Under the pieces are notes generated by a model, which worked only from the letters and a program-made list of their open reading frames with translations, was not told the origin of the DNA and did not search any database. The position numbers and the translations under genes are program-made. This document shows, in pieces, positions 1 to 12,238 of a stretch of 64,000 bases of DNA (the stretch's first letter is position 1; each line of letters begins with the position of its first letter). The DNA is from Aquibacillus koreensis (GTDB lineage: Bacteria > Bacillota > Bacilli > Bacillales > Amphibacillaceae), in contig NZ_JAOALK010000008.1 of the NCBI RefSeq assembly GCF_025154055.1, forward strand, positions 57,373 through 121,372. Direction: 5' to 3'.

Positions 1-97
1 AACGATCAAAGGATTTGTTCGTTATCAAGTCGGTGAAGGTATCGAAAAACGCGTGGATAACTTTGCTGAAGAAGTAATGAGCCAGGTGAAAAAATAA
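1..97 (+). CDS. tsf: Elongation factor Ts, C-terminal end (partial)
   Basis: The window opens inside a reading frame that ends with TAA at 95-97. The last 31 codons can be read, ending in ...VMSQVKK, which is the usual C-terminus of EF-Ts, the guanine nucleotide exchange factor that recycles EF-Tu during elongation. The frame begins at base 2 here and the start lies upstream of the window. The assignment also rests on context: in Bacillaceae tsf is followed by pyrH and frr, as seen here. A terminator follows at about 176, so tsf (normally with rpsB) ends its own transcript before pyrH. Confidence 0.85.
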   Translation, partial: TIKGFVRYQVGEGIEKRVDNFAEEVMSQVKK

Positions 98-175
98 TAA
101 ACAAGTACGCACTTCTAGTTACCTTTAATGATTTAAATTGGAAGGTGCTATAGAGAGATTAGATTTATACAAGTA

Positions 176-198
176 GGGGACACTGAGTGTTCCCTTTT
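176..198 (+). terminator. Intrinsic terminator after tsf
   Basis: An 8-bp stem (176-183 with 187-194, one G-U pair) has a 3-nt loop and is followed directly by TTTT. It separates tsf from pyrH. Confidence 0.7.
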
Positions 199-295
199 GT
201 ATAACCTGGTAGAAAAATGTAAAATAGAAATGGTTATAAAATTAATTAGCACCAAGTGATAAGTTGAAAGGCTTATTGTATAATAAATTACATAA

Positions 296-1030
<735 letters not shown>

Positions 1031-1031
1031 C

Positions 1032-1589
1032 ATGTCAGAGCAAATAATAAATGATGCAAAAGCAAAAATGAAACAAGCTATTCAATCGTTCTCTAAGCAA
1101 TTGGCTACGGTGAGAGCTGGTAGAGCTAATCCTGCCATATTAGACAGTGTTTATGTTGACTATTATGGAGCTGCTACGCCTTTGAATCAATTGGCTACGA
1201 TCTCTGTACCTGAAGCTAGATTATTGGTGATTACACCATTTGATAAGTCCTCAATATCAGATATAGAAAAAGCGATCCAAAAAGCTGATTTAGGATTATC
1301 GCCGTCCAGTGATGGTAATGTTATCCGTATTAATATCCCAGCTCTTACAGAAGAAAGACGTAAAGAATTAGTAAAAGTAGTAGGGAAATATGCAGAAGAG
1401 TCAAAAGTTCAAGTTCGAAACGTACGTAGAGATGCCAACGATTCACTTAAAAAGTCAGAGAAAAATGGCGATCTTACAGAAGATGACTTACGTGCCTATC
1501 AAGATGATGTACAACAGGAAACGGATAAACACATCACGGATATCGATAACCTTTCTAAACAAAAAGAAAAAGAAATTATGGAAGTTTAA
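1032..1589 (+). CDS. frr: Ribosome recycling factor
   Basis: RRF, 185 residues, the standard length. With EF-G it splits the post-termination ribosome. The long alpha-helical hairpin of domain I and the conserved block around [12 protein letters not shown] near the N-terminus are visible, as are the conserved RxxRR arginines in [10 protein letters not shown] late in the protein. It begins one base after the pyrH stop, with a purine-rich GGGGGAAA ribosome binding site lying inside the end of pyrH, which indicates co-transcription and probably translational coupling. Two terminator-like hairpins follow before uppS. Confidence 0.96.
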   Translation: MSEQIINDAKAKMKQAIQSFSKQLATVRAGRANPAILDSVYVDYYGAATPLNQLATISVPEARLLVITPFDKSSISDIEKAIQKADLGLSPSSDGNVIRINIPALTEERRKELVKVVGKYAEESKVQVRNVRRDANDSLKKSEKNGDLTEDDLRAYQDDVQQETDKHITDIDNLSKQKEKEIMEV

Positions 1590-1623
1590 CTCTAGAACAT
1601 GTAAAATAATGATTAGAAAACTC

Positions 1624-1660
1624 GGCATTCGCATCATCTATTAGCGAATGCCTTCGTTTT
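1624..1660 (+). terminator. Terminator-like hairpin after frr
   Basis: A perfect 9-bp stem (1624-1632 with 1644-1652) is followed by a weak T tract, TTCGTTTT. It is the probable end of the pyrH-frr transcript. Confidence 0.6.
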
Positions 1661-1713
1661 GTAATTGCTATTTAGAAGCGAATGAATAGTTAAATGTGGT
1701 AGTATAAAGGAAG

Positions 1714-1737
1714 ACCCTCTTCAACAAGGGGGTTTTT
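1714..1737 (+). terminator. Second intrinsic terminator before uppS
   Basis: An 8-bp stem (1714-1721 with 726-733 of the 1700s block) with a CAAC loop is followed by TTTTT. It lies 60 bp after the first hairpin. Confidence 0.65.
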
Positions 1738-1762
1738 ACACATCATTATGATGAAATTAATG

Positions 1763-1791
1763 TTGAACTACGATGTGAAACTTACTATTTA
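1763..1791 (+). promoter_or_regulatory. Sigma-A-type promoter for uppS operon
   Basis: TTGAAC (1763-1768), 17-bp spacer, TATTTA (1786-1791). Transcription would start near 1798, just ahead of the uppS ribosome binding site at 1806. It lies downstream of both terminators, so uppS is probably transcribed independently. Confidence 0.5.
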
Positions 1792-1817
1792 GGTTTTGCC
1801 CTTTTGGAGGAAATGTT

Positions 1818-2591
1818 ATGCGAAGGATTAAACTTCCTTTTTTAAAACGAAAGTCAAGAAATACAGATCAAATAAATAATATCGTTAAATCTGATAATTT
1901 ACCTAAACATGTGGCTATAATAATGGATGGTAATGGAAGATGGGCGAATCAAAGAGGATTGCCAAGATTTGCTGGCCATAAAGAAGGTATGGACAACGTT
2001 AAAAAAATTGTGAAGGTTGCAAATAAACATCATGTTAAAGTGTTAACATTATATGCTTTTTCTACTGAAAACTGGAAGCGTCCCAAACCTGAGATCGATT
2101 ATTTAATGAAATTGCCAATTGAATTTTTAAATACATATTTACCCGAGTTAATTGAAGAAAACGTTCGTGTACAAACCATTGGTGAATTTGATGTACTGCC
2201 AGCACACACAAAAAAAGCTGTTCAATCTGCAAAAGATCGAACAAAAGATAATAATGGACTTATTTTAAATATAGCTCTGAACTATGGAAGTAGATTTGAG
2301 ATCGTCCAAGGAATTAAGGAAATGGTACATGACTTTGATCAAAAAGGCGAGAGCATAGATAACCTTACCGAAGAAATGTTCTCCGAGTATTTATATACTA
2401 AAAAATTAGGCGATCCTGACCTTTTGATAAGAACTAGTGGTGAAATTAGGTTAAGCAACTTCTTATTATGGCAATCAGCCTATACGGAATTCTGGTTCAC
2501 TGATTCTTTTTGGCCGGATTTTAATGAATATTTATTTGAGAAAGCTTTAATCGATTATCAAAACAGAAAACGCCGATATGGAGGCATCTAG
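1818..2591 (+). CDS. uppS: Isoprenyl (undecaprenyl diphosphate) synthase
   Basis: Cis-prenyltransferase that extends farnesyl diphosphate with isopentenyl diphosphate to make the C55 lipid carrier precursor for wall synthesis. It has 257 residues. The catalytic MDGNGRWA motif, FSTENWKRP, the DLLIRTSGE motif and the C-terminal FWPDF segment are all present. ATG 1818 is preceded by TTGGAGG at 1805-1810. It heads a block with cdsA, dxr, rseP and proS, all closely spaced, which couples isoprenoid supply, phospholipid precursor synthesis and membrane proteolysis as in other Bacillaceae. Confidence 0.96.
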   Translation: MRRIKLPFLKRKSRNTDQINNIVKSDNLPKHVAIIMDGNGRWANQRGLPRFAGHKEGMDNVKKIVKVANKHHVKVLTLYAFSTENWKRPKPEIDYLMKLPIEFLNTYLPELIEENVRVQTIGEFDVLPAHTKKAVQSAKDRTKDNNGLILNIALNYGSRFEIVQGIKEMVHDFDQKGESIDNLTEEMFSEYLYTKKLGDPDLLIRTSGEIRLSNFLLWQSAYTEFWFTDSFWPDFNEYLFEKALIDYQNRKRRYGGI

Positions 2592-2603
2592 GGTGTTAAA
2601 TTT

Positions 2604-3386
2604 ATGAAACAAAGAATAATTACAGCAGTTATAGCCATACTTTTATTTTTTCCTTTCGTTTTTTATGGAGGTTGGCCGTTTGAGGTAATCATGTATATTA
2701 TTGCTACGATTGGAGTTATAGAATTGTTCCGAATTCGACAAACAACAAGCTATCCAATCCCGGCTTTTATTACATTGTTGTTATTGTGGTCACTTTTATA
2801 TAAAGATGAATACGTATTTTTTATTACAAAGACTGAAATGACGCTAATGGTCGTTTTGTTATTACTTTCTTATACCGTATTAGTTAAAAATAAATTCACA
2901 TTTAATGATGCTGGTTTTTTAGTGTTGTCTGCCGTATATGTTGGCCTTGGCTTTCATTACTTCATGGTAACTAGGGAAGCCAATGATGGGTTAACTTATA
3001 TTTTTTATGCCATTGTCGTGATCCTCGCAACGGATACAGGTGCATACTTCTTTGGACGAGCGTTTGGAAAGCGAAAGCTCTGGCCTGAGATTAGTCCAAA
3101 TAAAACAATAGAAGGAGCACTTGGTGGTGTGCTACTTGCTTGTGTAGCAGCTTTTTTCTTCCACATGTTTTTCCCATTAGATAAACCTACGATCATAGTC
3201 ATCCTAGTTACAATAGTAGCTTCAGCATTCGCGCAAATAGGTGACTTAGTGGAATCCGCCATAAAACGTCATTATGACGTGAAAGACTCTGGAAAGATCT
3301 TACCAGGTCATGGAGGAATTTTGGACAGGTTCGATAGTTGGCTATTTGTTTTCCCATTATTGCATTTTATTCATTTTATATCATAG
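2604..3386 (+). CDS. cdsA: Phosphatidate cytidylyltransferase (CDP-diglyceride synthase)
   Basis: Integral membrane enzyme that makes CDP-diacylglycerol from phosphatidic acid and CTP, the precursor used by PgsA (also in this window). It has 260 residues with about seven or eight hydrophobic segments. The family signature near the C-terminus is intact: SAIKRHYDVKDSGKILPGHG, followed by GILDRFDS, including the KD, HGG and DRFD residues. It starts 12 bases after the uppS stop with only a poor ribosome binding site, so translation is probably coupled to uppS. Confidence 0.94.
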   Translation: MKQRIITAVIAILLFFPFVFYGGWPFEVIMYIIATIGVIELFRIRQTTSYPIPAFITLLLLWSLLYKDEYVFFITKTEMTLMVVLLLLSYTVLVKNKFTFNDAGFLVLSAVYVGLGFHYFMVTREANDGLTYIFYAIVVILATDTGAYFFGRAFGKRKLWPEISPNKTIEGALGGVLLACVAAFFFHMFFPLDKPTIIVILVTIVASAFAQIGDLVESAIKRHYDVKDSGKILPGHGGILDRFDSWLFVFPLLHFIHFIS

Positions 3387-3413
3387 GATGAATTAAATAT
3401 AGGAGTGTGACAT

Positions 3414-4580
3414 ATGAAGAATATTACTCTCTTAGGGGCAACAGGTTCTATTGGAATACAAACATTAGATGTAATAAGACAGCATAAAGACTTATTTAAT
3501 CTCTATGCTTTATCGTTTGGTAGAAATGTTGATAAGGCTGTCCCTATTATCAACGAATTCAATCCTAAAAAGATTGTTGTTCAGGACCAAGAAACAAAGA
3601 AAAAGTTAGAATTATATGTACGTAATCAGGATATACTGGTTGGCAGTGAGGGCATGATAGAGATCAGTATAGATACCTATACCGATGTTCTGGTAAATGC
3701 GGTTATGGGTAGTGTTGGTCTGCAAGCGACCTTACAAGCAATTCAAAATAAGAAACAAATTGCGATTGCGAACAAAGAAACGTTAGTAACAGCAGGTCAT
3801 CTTGTCATGGAAGCTGCGCGTATTCATAATGTCACATTACTTCCTGTCGACAGTGAACATTCTGCTATTTTTCAATGCTTAAACGGAGAAAATCAAAAAG
3901 AAGTTAATAAGATTATTATTACTGCTTCTGGTGGAAGTTTCCGAGACAAATCTAGAGAAGAATTACAAGATGTTACAGTTGAAGATGCGCTGAATCATCC
4001 CAATTGGAGCATGGGTTCTAAAATTACAATTGACTCAGCAACGATGATGAACAAAGGTTTAGAAGTTATCGAAGCGCATTGGTTATTTGATGTTCCTTAT
4101 GATCAAATTGATGTGGTGCTACATAAAGAAAGTGTTATACATTCCATGGTTGAGTTTAACGACAATAGTGTTATTGCTCAGTTAGGTACTCCGGATATGC
4201 GCGTACCAATTCAATATGCTTTAACTTATCCTGCTAGACTACCTTTATCTAATTCAAAGAAATTAGATTTAGTTGAAATCGGAAAACTTCATTTTAGTCA
4301 AATGGATTATGTTCGTTTTCCTTGCTTGAAAATGGCCTATGACGCTGGTAGGGAAGGTGGAACTTTGCCTACCGTCTTAAATGCAGCGAATGAGGTTGCG
4401 GTTGATCTGTTCTTGCAAGGGAAGATGTCCTTTGTATCTATTGAAAAGCTTATAGGGCAAGCTTTAGAGCAACATGTGACGATACCTAATCCAGATTTAG
4501 AAACTATTTTAGGTGTAGATCGCCAAACGCGATTAGAAGTTGAGTCCTACTTTAATAAAGACTTGGTTAATAAAATATAA
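3414..4580 (+). CDS. dxr: 1-deoxy-D-xylulose-5-phosphate reductoisomerase
   Basis: Second enzyme of the non-mevalonate isoprenoid pathway, converting DXP to 2-C-methyl-erythritol 4-phosphate with NADPH. It has 388 residues. The N-terminal GATGSIG dinucleotide-binding loop, the metal/substrate block [13 protein letters not shown] and the [20 protein letters not shown] segment are intact. ATG 3414 has AGGAGTG upstream. It supplies the pathway that feeds UppS, encoded two genes upstream. Confidence 0.96.
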   Translation: MKNITLLGATGSIGIQTLDVIRQHKDLFNLYALSFGRNVDKAVPIINEFNPKKIVVQDQETKKKLELYVRNQDILVGSEGMIEISIDTYTDVLVNAVMGSVGLQATLQAIQNKKQIAIANKETLVTAGHLVMEAARIHNVTLLPVDSEHSAIFQCLNGENQKEVNKIIITASGGSFRDKSREELQDVTVEDALNHPNWSMGSKITIDSATMMNKGLEVIEAHWLFDVPYDQIDVVLHKESVIHSMVEFNDNSVIAQLGTPDMRVPIQYALTYPARLPLSNSKKLDLVEIGKLHFSQMDYVRFPCLKMAYDAGREGGTLPTVLNAANEVAVDLFLQGKMSFVSIEKLIGQALEQHVTIPNPDLETILGVDRQTRLEVESYFNKDLVNKI

Positions 4581-4686
4581 TAACTCATTAGATAAGACAA
4601 GACATTCATATATGTTATTAAGTTGAGTTACTAATAGTTGATATTGAGTTAGGATACAGAGTGGAAATTAGAAGGAGAGTGCTATC

Positions 4687-5943
4687 TTGAACACCATAAT
4701 TGCATTCATATTCATGTTTGGTTTACTCGTGTTTGTGCATGAGTTTGGTCATTTTATTTTTGCGAAAAAAGCAGGCATGTTAGTCCGTGAATTTGCTATT
4801 GGATTTGGTCCAAAAGTTTTTTCATTTAAAAACAATGAAACCCTATATACGATTAGACTACTTCCACTAGGGGGATATGTAAGAGTAGCTGGCGAAGACC
4901 CAGAAATAATTGATTTAAAGGCTGGTCAACATATTGGTCTTGAATTTAATAATGACGGAAAAGTAAATAAAATTATTGTAAACAACAAATCCAAACACCC
5001 CAATGCCAGAGTGATAGAGGTAGAGAAAGCTGATTTAGATCACCAATTAATCATTGAGGGCTATGAAGTTGATGAAGAAGAAAGAGTCTCTTTTAGAGTT
5101 GATCCAAAGGCAAACTTTGTCATGAATGAGACAGAGACTCAAATTGCTCCATATGACCGTCAGTTTGCATCTAAAACTGTCCCACAACGTGCGATGCAAC
5201 TCTTTGCTGGACCAATGATGAACTTTATATTAACTATTGTAATTTTCGCTATACTTGGATTTATTCAAGGGGTTCCTGCAGATAATGCCTTAATTGGTGG
5301 GGTTCAAGAAAATAGTCCGGCTTCTGAAGCAGGTTTATTAGCAGGCGATGAAATCGTCAAAATTGATGAGACATCGATTACGAAATGGGAAGAATTTCAA
5401 CAAGTTGTTCAAAATAGTCCGGAGCAAGAGCTTTCTATGGTCGTAAATAGAGGTGGAGAGCAAGTAGAATTAAGTGTCGTTCCGAGGAGTCTGGAAACGC
5501 AAGATATGGTGATTGGACAAATTGGTGTTCAAATTGATTTAGAAAAATCTTTCATAAAAGCCATTCCCTATAGCTTTGAACAAACCTATGAGTGGTCTAA
5601 GTTAATTATCGTTAACTTATCAAAATTGGTTACGGGACAATTTTCAATAGACATGCTTTCAGGGCCTGTTGGAATCTATGATGCAACAGATCAAGTTGTT
5701 CAAACTGGCTTCTTAAACTTCTTATCCTGGACTGCAATGCTAAGCGTAAACTTAGGCATAATTAACTTGTTACCATTACCAGCTTTAGATGGTGGTAGAT
5801 TGTTATTTGTAGGGCTTGAGGCAATAAGAAGAAAACCAATCGATCCGCAAAAAGAAGGCATCGTTCATTTTATTGGTTTTGCCTTGTTAATGCTATTAAT
5901 GATAGTAGTAACATGGAACGATATCCAAAGATTACTTTTCTAA
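4687..5943 (+). CDS. rseP: Site-2 membrane metalloprotease RseP/RasP
   Basis: Intramembrane zinc protease (M50B) acting in regulated intramembrane proteolysis; the B. subtilis counterpart RasP cuts the anti-sigma factor RsiW, FtsL and signal-peptide remnants. It has 418 residues. The active-site HEFGH is at residues 18-22 in the first membrane segment, a PDZ domain lies at about 200-270, and the second metal motif is in LPLPALDGGRLLF. It starts at TTG 4687 after GAAGGAGAG. The 106-bp gap after dxr shows no clear terminator, so it probably belongs to the uppS operon. Confidence 0.94.
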   Translation: MNTIIAFIFMFGLLVFVHEFGHFIFAKKAGMLVREFAIGFGPKVFSFKNNETLYTIRLLPLGGYVRVAGEDPEIIDLKAGQHIGLEFNNDGKVNKIIVNNKSKHPNARVIEVEKADLDHQLIIEGYEVDEEERVSFRVDPKANFVMNETETQIAPYDRQFASKTVPQRAMQLFAGPMMNFILTIVIFAILGFIQGVPADNALIGGVQENSPASEAGLLAGDEIVKIDETSITKWEEFQQVVQNSPEQELSMVVNRGGEQVELSVVPRSLETQDMVIGQIGVQIDLEKSFIKAIPYSFEQTYEWSKLIIVNLSKLVTGQFSIDMLSGPVGIYDATDQVVQTGFLNFLSWTAMLSVNLGIINLLPLPALDGGRLLFVGLEAIRRKPIDPQKEGIVHFIGFALLMLLMIVVTWNDIQRLLF

Positions 5944-5979
5944 GGTAAATTATCAGGAATTTTTAAGAGGTGAAAGAGG

Positions 5980-7689
5980 ATGAAACAAAGTCAAACATTA
6001 TTACCTACACTAAAAGAAGTGCCTGCGGATGCAGATATTAAAAGTCATCAATTATTACTGAGAGCAGGTTTCATCCGTCAAACCGCTTCTGGTGTGTATA
6101 GTTTTTTACCATTAGGTAAAAAAGTACTGCGTAAAGTAGAGGAAATTGTTAGAGAAGAAATGGATCAGGCTGGAGCGAATGAAATGTTCATGCCAGCTTT
6201 GCAACCAGTAGAGTTATGGAAAGAGACTGGTAGATGGGATAATTTTGGTCCGGAACTCATGCGATTACATGATCGTCATAATAGAGAGTTTGCACTCGGT
6301 GCAACGCACGAGGAAGTAATTACAAGTATAGTAAGAGATGAGATAAATTCTTATAAAAAACTACCTTTAATGCTCTATCAAATTCAAACGAAATTTAGAG
6401 ATGAAAAAAGACCGAGATTTGGATTATTGCGTGGAAGAGAATTTATCATGAAGGATGCATATTCTTTCCATGATTCATTTGAAAGTTTAGATGAATCATA
6501 CGCAAAGATGTATCAAGCGTATGGAAATGTCTTTAGAAGATGTGGTCTTAATTTTAGGGCCGTAATAGCTGATTCTGGTGCTATGGGTGGTAAAGATACC
6601 CATGAATTTATGGTGCTTTCTGAAGTTGGTGAAGATACGATTGCTTATTCTGATACATCAGATTATGCAGCGAACATAGAAATGGCACCTGTTATTTCTG
6701 AATATGTTAAAAAAGATGATTCGTCAAAAGCACTTGAAAAAGTGGAGACGCCAAATCAAAAAACGATGCAAGAAGTAGCAGACTATCTTGGACATGAGTT
6801 AGCAGAAGGACTAAAATCACTGATGTTTAAGATCGATGAAAAGTTTGTTCTGGTTATTACTCGCGGTGACCATGAGGTAAATGATATAAAACTAAAGAAT
6901 TACTATAATGCGGATCATGTAGAATTGGCGACCGAAGAAGAGACCAAGTCTTTAATCGGTGCTGGATTTGGATCACTTGGTCCTATAGGTGTTAGTGATC
7001 AAGTAGAAGTTATTGCAGACCATGCTGTTAAATTTGCCGTTAATGTATCTTGTGGTGCAAATGAAGATGGTTACCATTATGTTAATGCTAATCCTGATCG
7101 TGATTTCACTATTGATACTTATGCAGATCTTCGGTTCATTAAAGAGGGGGATCCTTCTCCTGATGGGAATGGAACAATTAAATTTGCTAAAGGTATTGAA
7201 GTAGGGCATGTATTTAAATTAGGGCAGTTTTACGCTAAAAAAATGGGTGCCTCCTATCTAGATGATCAAGGAAAATCAAATACGATGGTTATGGGATGCT
7301 ATGGTATTGGTGTATCAAGAACATTAGCTGCTATAGTAGAACAATTCCATGATGAGAAAGGTATTACATGGCCACAAGCTGTTGCACCATTTCATGTCCA
7401 CTTATTAACGATTAATGCCAAGAAAGACGACCAAAGAGAATTAGGAGATCAGTTGTATGAAATCCTAAAGAATGCAGGAATTGAAGTCTTATACGACGAT
7501 CGAAAAGAACGTGCTGGTGTTAAGTTTGCTGATAGTGACTTAATCGGAATTCCTTACCGAATAACGGTAGGGAAAAGAGCTGAAGAAGGATATGTAGAGT
7601 TTAAACATCGTTCAACAGGAGAGCAAATAGAACTTCATCAGTCTGAACTTATTAAAAAACTAAATCAGTTTATGGAAAATAATGCATAA
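5980..7689 (+). CDS. proS: Prolyl-tRNA synthetase
   Basis: Class II aminoacyl-tRNA synthetase that charges tRNA-Pro. It has 569 residues, matching the bacterial type with an insertion (editing) domain at about 220-400. Motif 1 ([13 protein letters not shown]), motif 2 ([18 protein letters not shown]) and motif 3 (GVSRTLAAI) are visible, with the anticodon-binding domain at the C-terminus. ATG 5980 follows AAGAGGTGA. There is no T-box in the 36-bp gap, so expression follows the upstream operon. A strong terminator follows. Confidence 0.97.
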   Translation: MKQSQTLLPTLKEVPADADIKSHQLLLRAGFIRQTASGVYSFLPLGKKVLRKVEEIVREEMDQAGANEMFMPALQPVELWKETGRWDNFGPELMRLHDRHNREFALGATHEEVITSIVRDEINSYKKLPLMLYQIQTKFRDEKRPRFGLLRGREFIMKDAYSFHDSFESLDESYAKMYQAYGNVFRRCGLNFRAVIADSGAMGGKDTHEFMVLSEVGEDTIAYSDTSDYAANIEMAPVISEYVKKDDSSKALEKVETPNQKTMQEVADYLGHELAEGLKSLMFKIDEKFVLVITRGDHEVNDIKLKNYYNADHVELATEEETKSLIGAGFGSLGPIGVSDQVEVIADHAVKFAVNVSCGANEDGYHYVNANPDRDFTIDTYADLRFIKEGDPSPDGNGTIKFAKGIEVGHVFKLGQFYAKKMGASYLDDQGKSNTMVMGCYGIGVSRTLAAIVEQFHDEKGITWPQAVAPFHVHLLTINAKKDDQRELGDQLYEILKNAGIEVLYDDRKERAGVKFADSDLIGIPYRITVGKRAEEGYVEFKHRSTGEQIELHQSELIKKLNQFMENNA

Positions 7690-7746
7690 GTAATTTTGTG
7701 TAGGATGAAGTAGAAATATGTACATTTTTCCTTAACAGTAATTAAA

Positions 7747-7779
7747 ACCCTTGTCGAATTCATTAATGACAAGGGTTTT
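7747..7779 (+). terminator. Intrinsic terminator after proS
   Basis: A 9-bp perfect stem (ACCCTTGTC with GACAAGGGT) has a 12-nt loop and is followed by TTTT. The flanks also pair (AAAA with TTTT), so it may act in both directions. The same stem sequence recurs at 31985 and, in part, at 18157. Confidence 0.85.
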
Positions 7780-7855
7780 AATTAATAGTAGAATAGTAAA
7801 ATGAGCAACGATATTGAATAAAGAGACACGGTTCTGGGTACGGGGAGGAACTTAT

Positions 7856-10800
7856 ATGGACATATCCAGCAACGAGAAATTAAGTTTACTACTTAATCAA
7901 ATCGGCATAGAAGATAATTATAAAGACACTCATTTTAAAAATGGGTCTCTACAAAAACTAGAAGTATTTAAAAAAAGCAAACAATGGCATTTTCATATAA
8001 AATTAGAGAATGTTCTGCCAGCGATTGTATATCGCGAATTCACTATGAAATTAACAGAGGCCTTCTCTCAAATTGCAACAGTTAATTGGACGATTTACAC
8101 AAATGATAAGCAGTTAAAAGAAGATGATGTTTGTGATTATTGGCATCATTTCATTTTTTCTTTAAACGATTTATCGCCAGCATATCGGGATTTAGTTCGT
8201 GAGCAAAAGCCTCGAGTTGACGGTAATAAGATTATGTTAACTGCTAGAAATGATGCGGAAGCTAATGCACTTAAAAAAAGATTAGAACTTGCATTCAAAG
8301 ACTATTGTTCCCAAGTTGGAGCTATGACGTACACTTTGTCTATTGATGTAAAAACAGAAGTGAATGATTTGGAAAGGTTTAGAGAGCAAAAAGCTATGGA
8401 AGACCAACAACTGGTTCAGAAAGCTGTTAAAGATAAAGAAGAAAGGTCGAAGCAGAAAACGGATGATGTTCCAGAAGGACCAGTTTCAATTGGCTATAAT
8501 ATCAATGATGAACCTGTACCGATGAAACAAATTGAAGAAGAAGAAAGAAAAATGGTTGTACAAGGTTATGTATTTAACGCAGAAGTTCGTGAATTAAGAT
8601 CCGGAAGATACTTACTGATGTTGAAGGTTACGGATTATACGGATTCTTTCTCCATTAAGATGTTTTCTAAGGGAGACCAGGATGCGGATAAATTCAAACA
8701 ACTGAAAAAAGGTATGTGGATCAAGGCGCGAGGTAGTGTTCAAACGGATACTTTTACAAATGAATTAACCATCATGGCAAACGATATAAATGAAATAACA
8801 CCTGAAGTAAAACAAGATAAAGCTCCTGAAGGGGAAAAGCGAGTAGAACTACATGCACATACGACAATGAGTCAAATGGATGCGGTTGTATCAGCATCCA
8901 GACTAGTAGAACAAGCAGCAAAATGGGGCCATCCAGCCGTAGCGATTACAGACCATGCCGTTGCACAGTCCTATCCAGAAGCATATGCATCAAGTAAAAA
9001 GCATGGGATTAAAATACTGTATGGTGTAGAAGTCAATGTTGTTGATGATGGCGTACCTATCGCATATAACGCTTCTGATGTACAACTAGAAGATGCCACC
9101 TATGTTGTATTTGATGTGGAAACTACAGGGCTATCAGCGGTATATGATACAATTATTGAGCTAGCAGCTGTAAAAATTAAGGGTGGCGACATCATTGATC
9201 GATTTGAATCTTTTGCAAACCCACATCATCCTTTATCACAAACTACCATAGACTTAACGGGTATTACAGATGATATGGTGAAAGACGCACCGGAAGTGGC
9301 CGAAGTGTTAAAAGATTTCCACACGTGGATGGGTTCTGATATCTTAGTTGCACACAATGCGAGTTTTGATATGGGTTTTCTAAATGAAGGGTTTAAAAAG
9401 ATTAACTATGAAATAGCAGAGAATCCTGTTATCGACACGTTAGAATTAGCAAGATTTTTATTTCCAGATTTAAAAAATCATAGACTTAATACCTTGTGTA
9501 AAAAGTTAGATATCGAATTAACTCAGCACCACCGAGCTATTTATGATGCAGAAGCGACAGGCTATTTAATGTGGAAGTTAGTTAAATTAGCTTTTGAAAA
9601 AGAGATATTTAATCATAATCAATTCAACAAGCACATGGGAGAAGGGAATGCATATCAACGTGCAAGGCCTTTTCACGCAACCTTATTAGCCCAAAATGAA
9701 ATAGGCTTAAAAAACATCTATAAATTAGTATCCATTTCGCATATTGACTATTTTTATCGTGTCCCAAGGATCCCGAGATCAGTTTTACAGGAATATCGCG
9801 AGGGGATTTTAATTGGTTCGGGCTGTGATAAAGGTGAAGTATTTGAAACGATGATGCAAAAATCACAAGATGAAGCAGAAAAGGTAGCTGCTTTTTACGA
9901 TTATATTGAAATACAACCACCATCTAATTATTATCATTTAATGGATAGAGAGTTAGTCCAAAATGAAGCGCAGATATACGATATTTTGAAGAAAATTGTA
10001 GAAATGGCAGAACGAATTGGTAAGAAATGTGTCGCAACAGGAAATACACATTACCTCGATGAAAACGATAAAATTTATCGTCAAATTTTAATTTCTTCAC
10101 AAAGTGGTAATCCATTAAGTCGACAAACTTTACCGGATGTTCATTTTAGAACTACAGATGAAATGATAGCTTGTTTTCATTTTTTAAGTAATGAAAAGGC
10201 AAAAGAAGTAGTTGTAACAAATACACAATATATAGCAGATCAAATAGAATCGGTGAAACCAGTTAAGGATGATTTATATACGCCTAACATAGATGGTGCG
10301 GAAGATGATATTAGGGAATTAAGCTATAGTTTCGCTCGTAATGTTTATGGCGATGATTTACCTGAAATTGTGGAAAAAAGAATTGAAAAAGAATTAAAAA
10401 GTATCATTGGTCATGGATTCGCCGTAATCTATTTAATTTCTCATAAATTAGTGAAAAAATCACTAGACGATGGATATTTAGTTGGTTCTCGTGGATCTGT
10501 AGGATCTTCCCTAATCGCTACACTGACAGAGATCACGGAAGTAAATCCATTACCACCACATTATGTTTGTCCGAGTTGTAAAATAAGTGAGTTCTTTAAT
10601 GATGGGTCAGTCGGAAGTGGATTTGATTTGCCTGATAAAAGCTGTCCTAATTGTGGTTCTAATCTTAAAAAGGACGGACAAGATATCCCGTTTGAAACTT
10701 TCCTTGGATTTAAGGGGGACAAGGTACCTGATATCGATTTAAACTTCTCTGGTGAATATCAGCCGATCGCCCACAATTATACAAAAGTACTATTTGGAGA

Positions 10801-12148
10801 AGACAATGTGTATCGTGCAGGTACAATAGGTACAGTCGCAGAAAAAACTGCATATGGATATGTAAAAGGTTATGCAAGCGACCATCAAATGCAGATTAAA
10901 AATGCGGAAGTAGATAGACTTGTACAAGGTTGTACTGGTGTGAAAAGAACTTCAGGACAGCATCCAGGTGGGATTATCGTAGTTCCGGATGATAGAGAAA
11001 TTTATGATTTTTCACCGATACAGTTTCCTGCGGATGATCGAAACTCTGAATGGAAAACAACTCACTTTGATTTCCATTCGATCCATGATAACTTGTTAAA
11101 ACTTGATATACTTGGACACGATGATCCAACTGTGATTCGTATGTTACAAGATTTAAGCGGGATTGATCCGAAGACAATTCCAACTGATGATGAAGAAACA
11201 ATGAAAATCTTCGCAAGTCCAGAAGTGTTAGGAGTCACAGCCGATCAAATTATGTGTAAAACAGGTACATTAGGTGTACCAGAATTTGGAACAAGATTTG
11301 TTCGTCAAATGTTAGAAGATACGAAACCCAAAACGTTTGCTGAACTTGTCATCATCTCAGGGCTTTCTCATGGTACAGATGTTTGGTTAGGTAACGCACA
11401 AGATTTAATTAATAACGGTATTTGCGGTTTACCAGATGTAATCGGGTGTCGTGATGATATCATGGTTTATCTAATGCACAAGGGGTTAGATGCATCACTG
11501 GCCTTTAAAATTATGGAATTTGTAAGAAAAGGCAAAGGATTACAAGACGAGTGGATCGATGAAATGAAAAAAAATAATGTGCCAGATTGGTATATTGATT
11601 CTTGTAAGAAAATTAAATATATGTTCCCAAAAGCACACGCTGCTGCGTATGTTCTAATGGCAGTTCGGATTGCCTATTTTAAAGTCCACCATCCAATCTT
11701 TTTCTATGCTGCCTATTTCACCGTTCGTGCAGGCGACTTTGATTTAGACACAATGGTAAAAGGATCAGTTGCTATTCGAAAGAGAGTTGAAGAAATCTTA
11801 CTAAAAGGTAACGATGCTTCACCAAAAGAGAAAAACTTATCTACTGTACTTGAGCTTGCTTTGGAGATGAATGAAAGAGGATATAAATTCCAAAAAGTAG
11901 ACTTGTACAGATCAAGTGCCACTGACTTTATTGTCGATGGTGATACATTGATACCACCATTTAACGCAGTAGATGGTTTGGGAACAAACGCCGCATTAAA
12001 TATTGTCAAAGCAAGAGAAGAAGGAGAGTTTTTGTCGAAAGAAGACCTACGTGAACGTAGTCGTATTTCTAAAACTGTCTTAGAATACTTGGATAACCAT
12101 GGTTGTTTAGAAGGCATGGAAGACAAAAACCAATTATCCTTATTCTAA
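7856..12148 (+). CDS. polC: DNA polymerase III alpha subunit, Gram-positive PolC type
   Basis: Replicative DNA polymerase of low-GC Gram-positives, 1430 residues (B. subtilis PolC is about 1437). Domain order as expected: N-terminal domain, OB fold (about 235-320), PHP domain starting at [13 protein letters not shown] (about 331), proofreading 3'-5' exonuclease inserted in the PHP (FDVETTGL at about 418), a CPSC...CPNC zinc finger (about 904-930), then the polymerase core with [12 protein letters not shown] (about 957). ATG 7856 is chosen because GGGGAGG lies 6-7 bases upstream; an in-frame TTG at 7814 would add 14 residues without a ribosome binding site. It is a single-gene unit bounded by terminators. 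Confidence 0.97.
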   Translation: MDISSNEKLSLLLNQIGIEDNYKDTHFKNGSLQKLEVFKKSKQWHFHIKLENVLPAIVYREFTMKLTEAFSQIATVNWTIYTNDKQLKEDDVCDYWHHFIFSLNDLSPAYRDLVREQKPRVDGNKIMLTARNDAEANALKKRLELAFKDYCSQVGAMTYTLSIDVKTEVNDLERFREQKAMEDQQLVQKAVKDKEERSKQKTDDVPEGPVSIGYNINDEPVPMKQIEEEERKMVVQGYVFNAEVRELRSGRYLLMLKVTDYTDSFSIKMFSKGDQDADKFKQLKKGMWIKARGSVQTDTFTNELTIMANDINEITPEVKQDKAPEGEKRVELHAHTTMSQMDAVVSASRLVEQAAKWGHPAVAITDHAVAQSYPEAYASSKKHGIKILYGVEVNVVDDGVPIAYNASDVQLEDATYVVFDVETTGLSAVYDTIIELAAVKIKGGDIIDRFESFANPHHPLSQTTIDLTGITDDMVKDAPEVAEVLKDFHTWMGSDILVAHNASFDMGFLNEGFKKINYEIAENPVIDTLELARFLFPDLKNHRLNTLCKKLDIELTQHHRAIYDAEATGYLMWKLVKLAFEKEIFNHNQFNKHMGEGNAYQRARPFHATLLAQNEIGLKNIYKLVSISHIDYFYRVPRIPRSVLQEYREGILIGSGCDKGEVFETMMQKSQDEAEKVAAFYDYIEIQPPSNYYHLMDRELVQNEAQIYDILKKIVEMAERIGKKCVATGNTHYLDENDKIYRQILISSQSGNPLSRQTLPDVHFRTTDEMIACFHFLSNEKAKEVVVTNTQYIADQIESVKPVKDDLYTPNIDGAEDDIRELSYSFARNVYGDDLPEIVEKRIEKELKSIIGHGFAVIYLISHKLVKKSLDDGYLVGSRGSVGSSLIATLTEITEVNPLPPHYVCPSCKISEFFNDGSVGSGFDLPDKSCPNCGSNLKKDGQDIPFETFLGFKGDKVPDIDLNFSGEYQPIAHNYTKVLFGEDNVYRAGTIGTVAEKTAYGYVKGYASDHQMQIKNAEVDRLVQGCTGVKRTSGQHPGGIIVVPDDREIYDFSPIQFPADDRNSEWKTTHFDFHSIHDNLLKLDILGHDDPTVIRMLQDLSGIDPKTIPTDDEETMKIFASPEVLGVTADQIMCKTGTLGVPEFGTRFVRQMLEDTKPKTFAELVIISGLSHGTDVWLGNAQDLINNGICGLPDVIGCRDDIMVYLMHKGLDASLAFKIMEFVRKGKGLQDEWIDEMKKNNVPDWYIDSCKKIKYMFPKAHAAAYVLMAVRIAYFKVHHPIFFYAAYFTVRAGDFDLDTMVKGSVAIRKRVEEILLKGNDASPKEKNLSTVLELALEMNERGYKFQKVDLYRSSATDFIVDGDTLIPPFNAVDGLGTNAALNIVKAREEGEFLSKEDLRERSRISKTVLEYLDNHGCLEGMEDKNQLSLF

Positions 12149-12157
12149 AGAAGATTG

Positions 12158-12195
12158 CAGGTTAAACCGTCTATAACGGTTAGCCTGTTTTTCTT
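12158..12195 (+). terminator. Intrinsic terminator after polC
   Basis: A stem of about 12 bp with one bulged A (12158-12170 with 12176-12187) is followed by TTTTTCTTT. Confidence 0.85.
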
Positions 12196-12238
12196 TAACC
12201 AAAAGACTAATATTACGCAATATCCATAGACTACGACA

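Noticed and set aside
1390..1644. Open frame of 84 codons within frr, + strand
   Set aside because: Overlaps frr in another frame, basic low-complexity translation and no ribosome binding site.
5944..5979. T-box control of proS
   Set aside because: Only 36 bp separate rseP and proS.
9624..10115. Minus-strand open frames within polC
   Set aside because: Antisense shadows of a long conserved gene; no family features.
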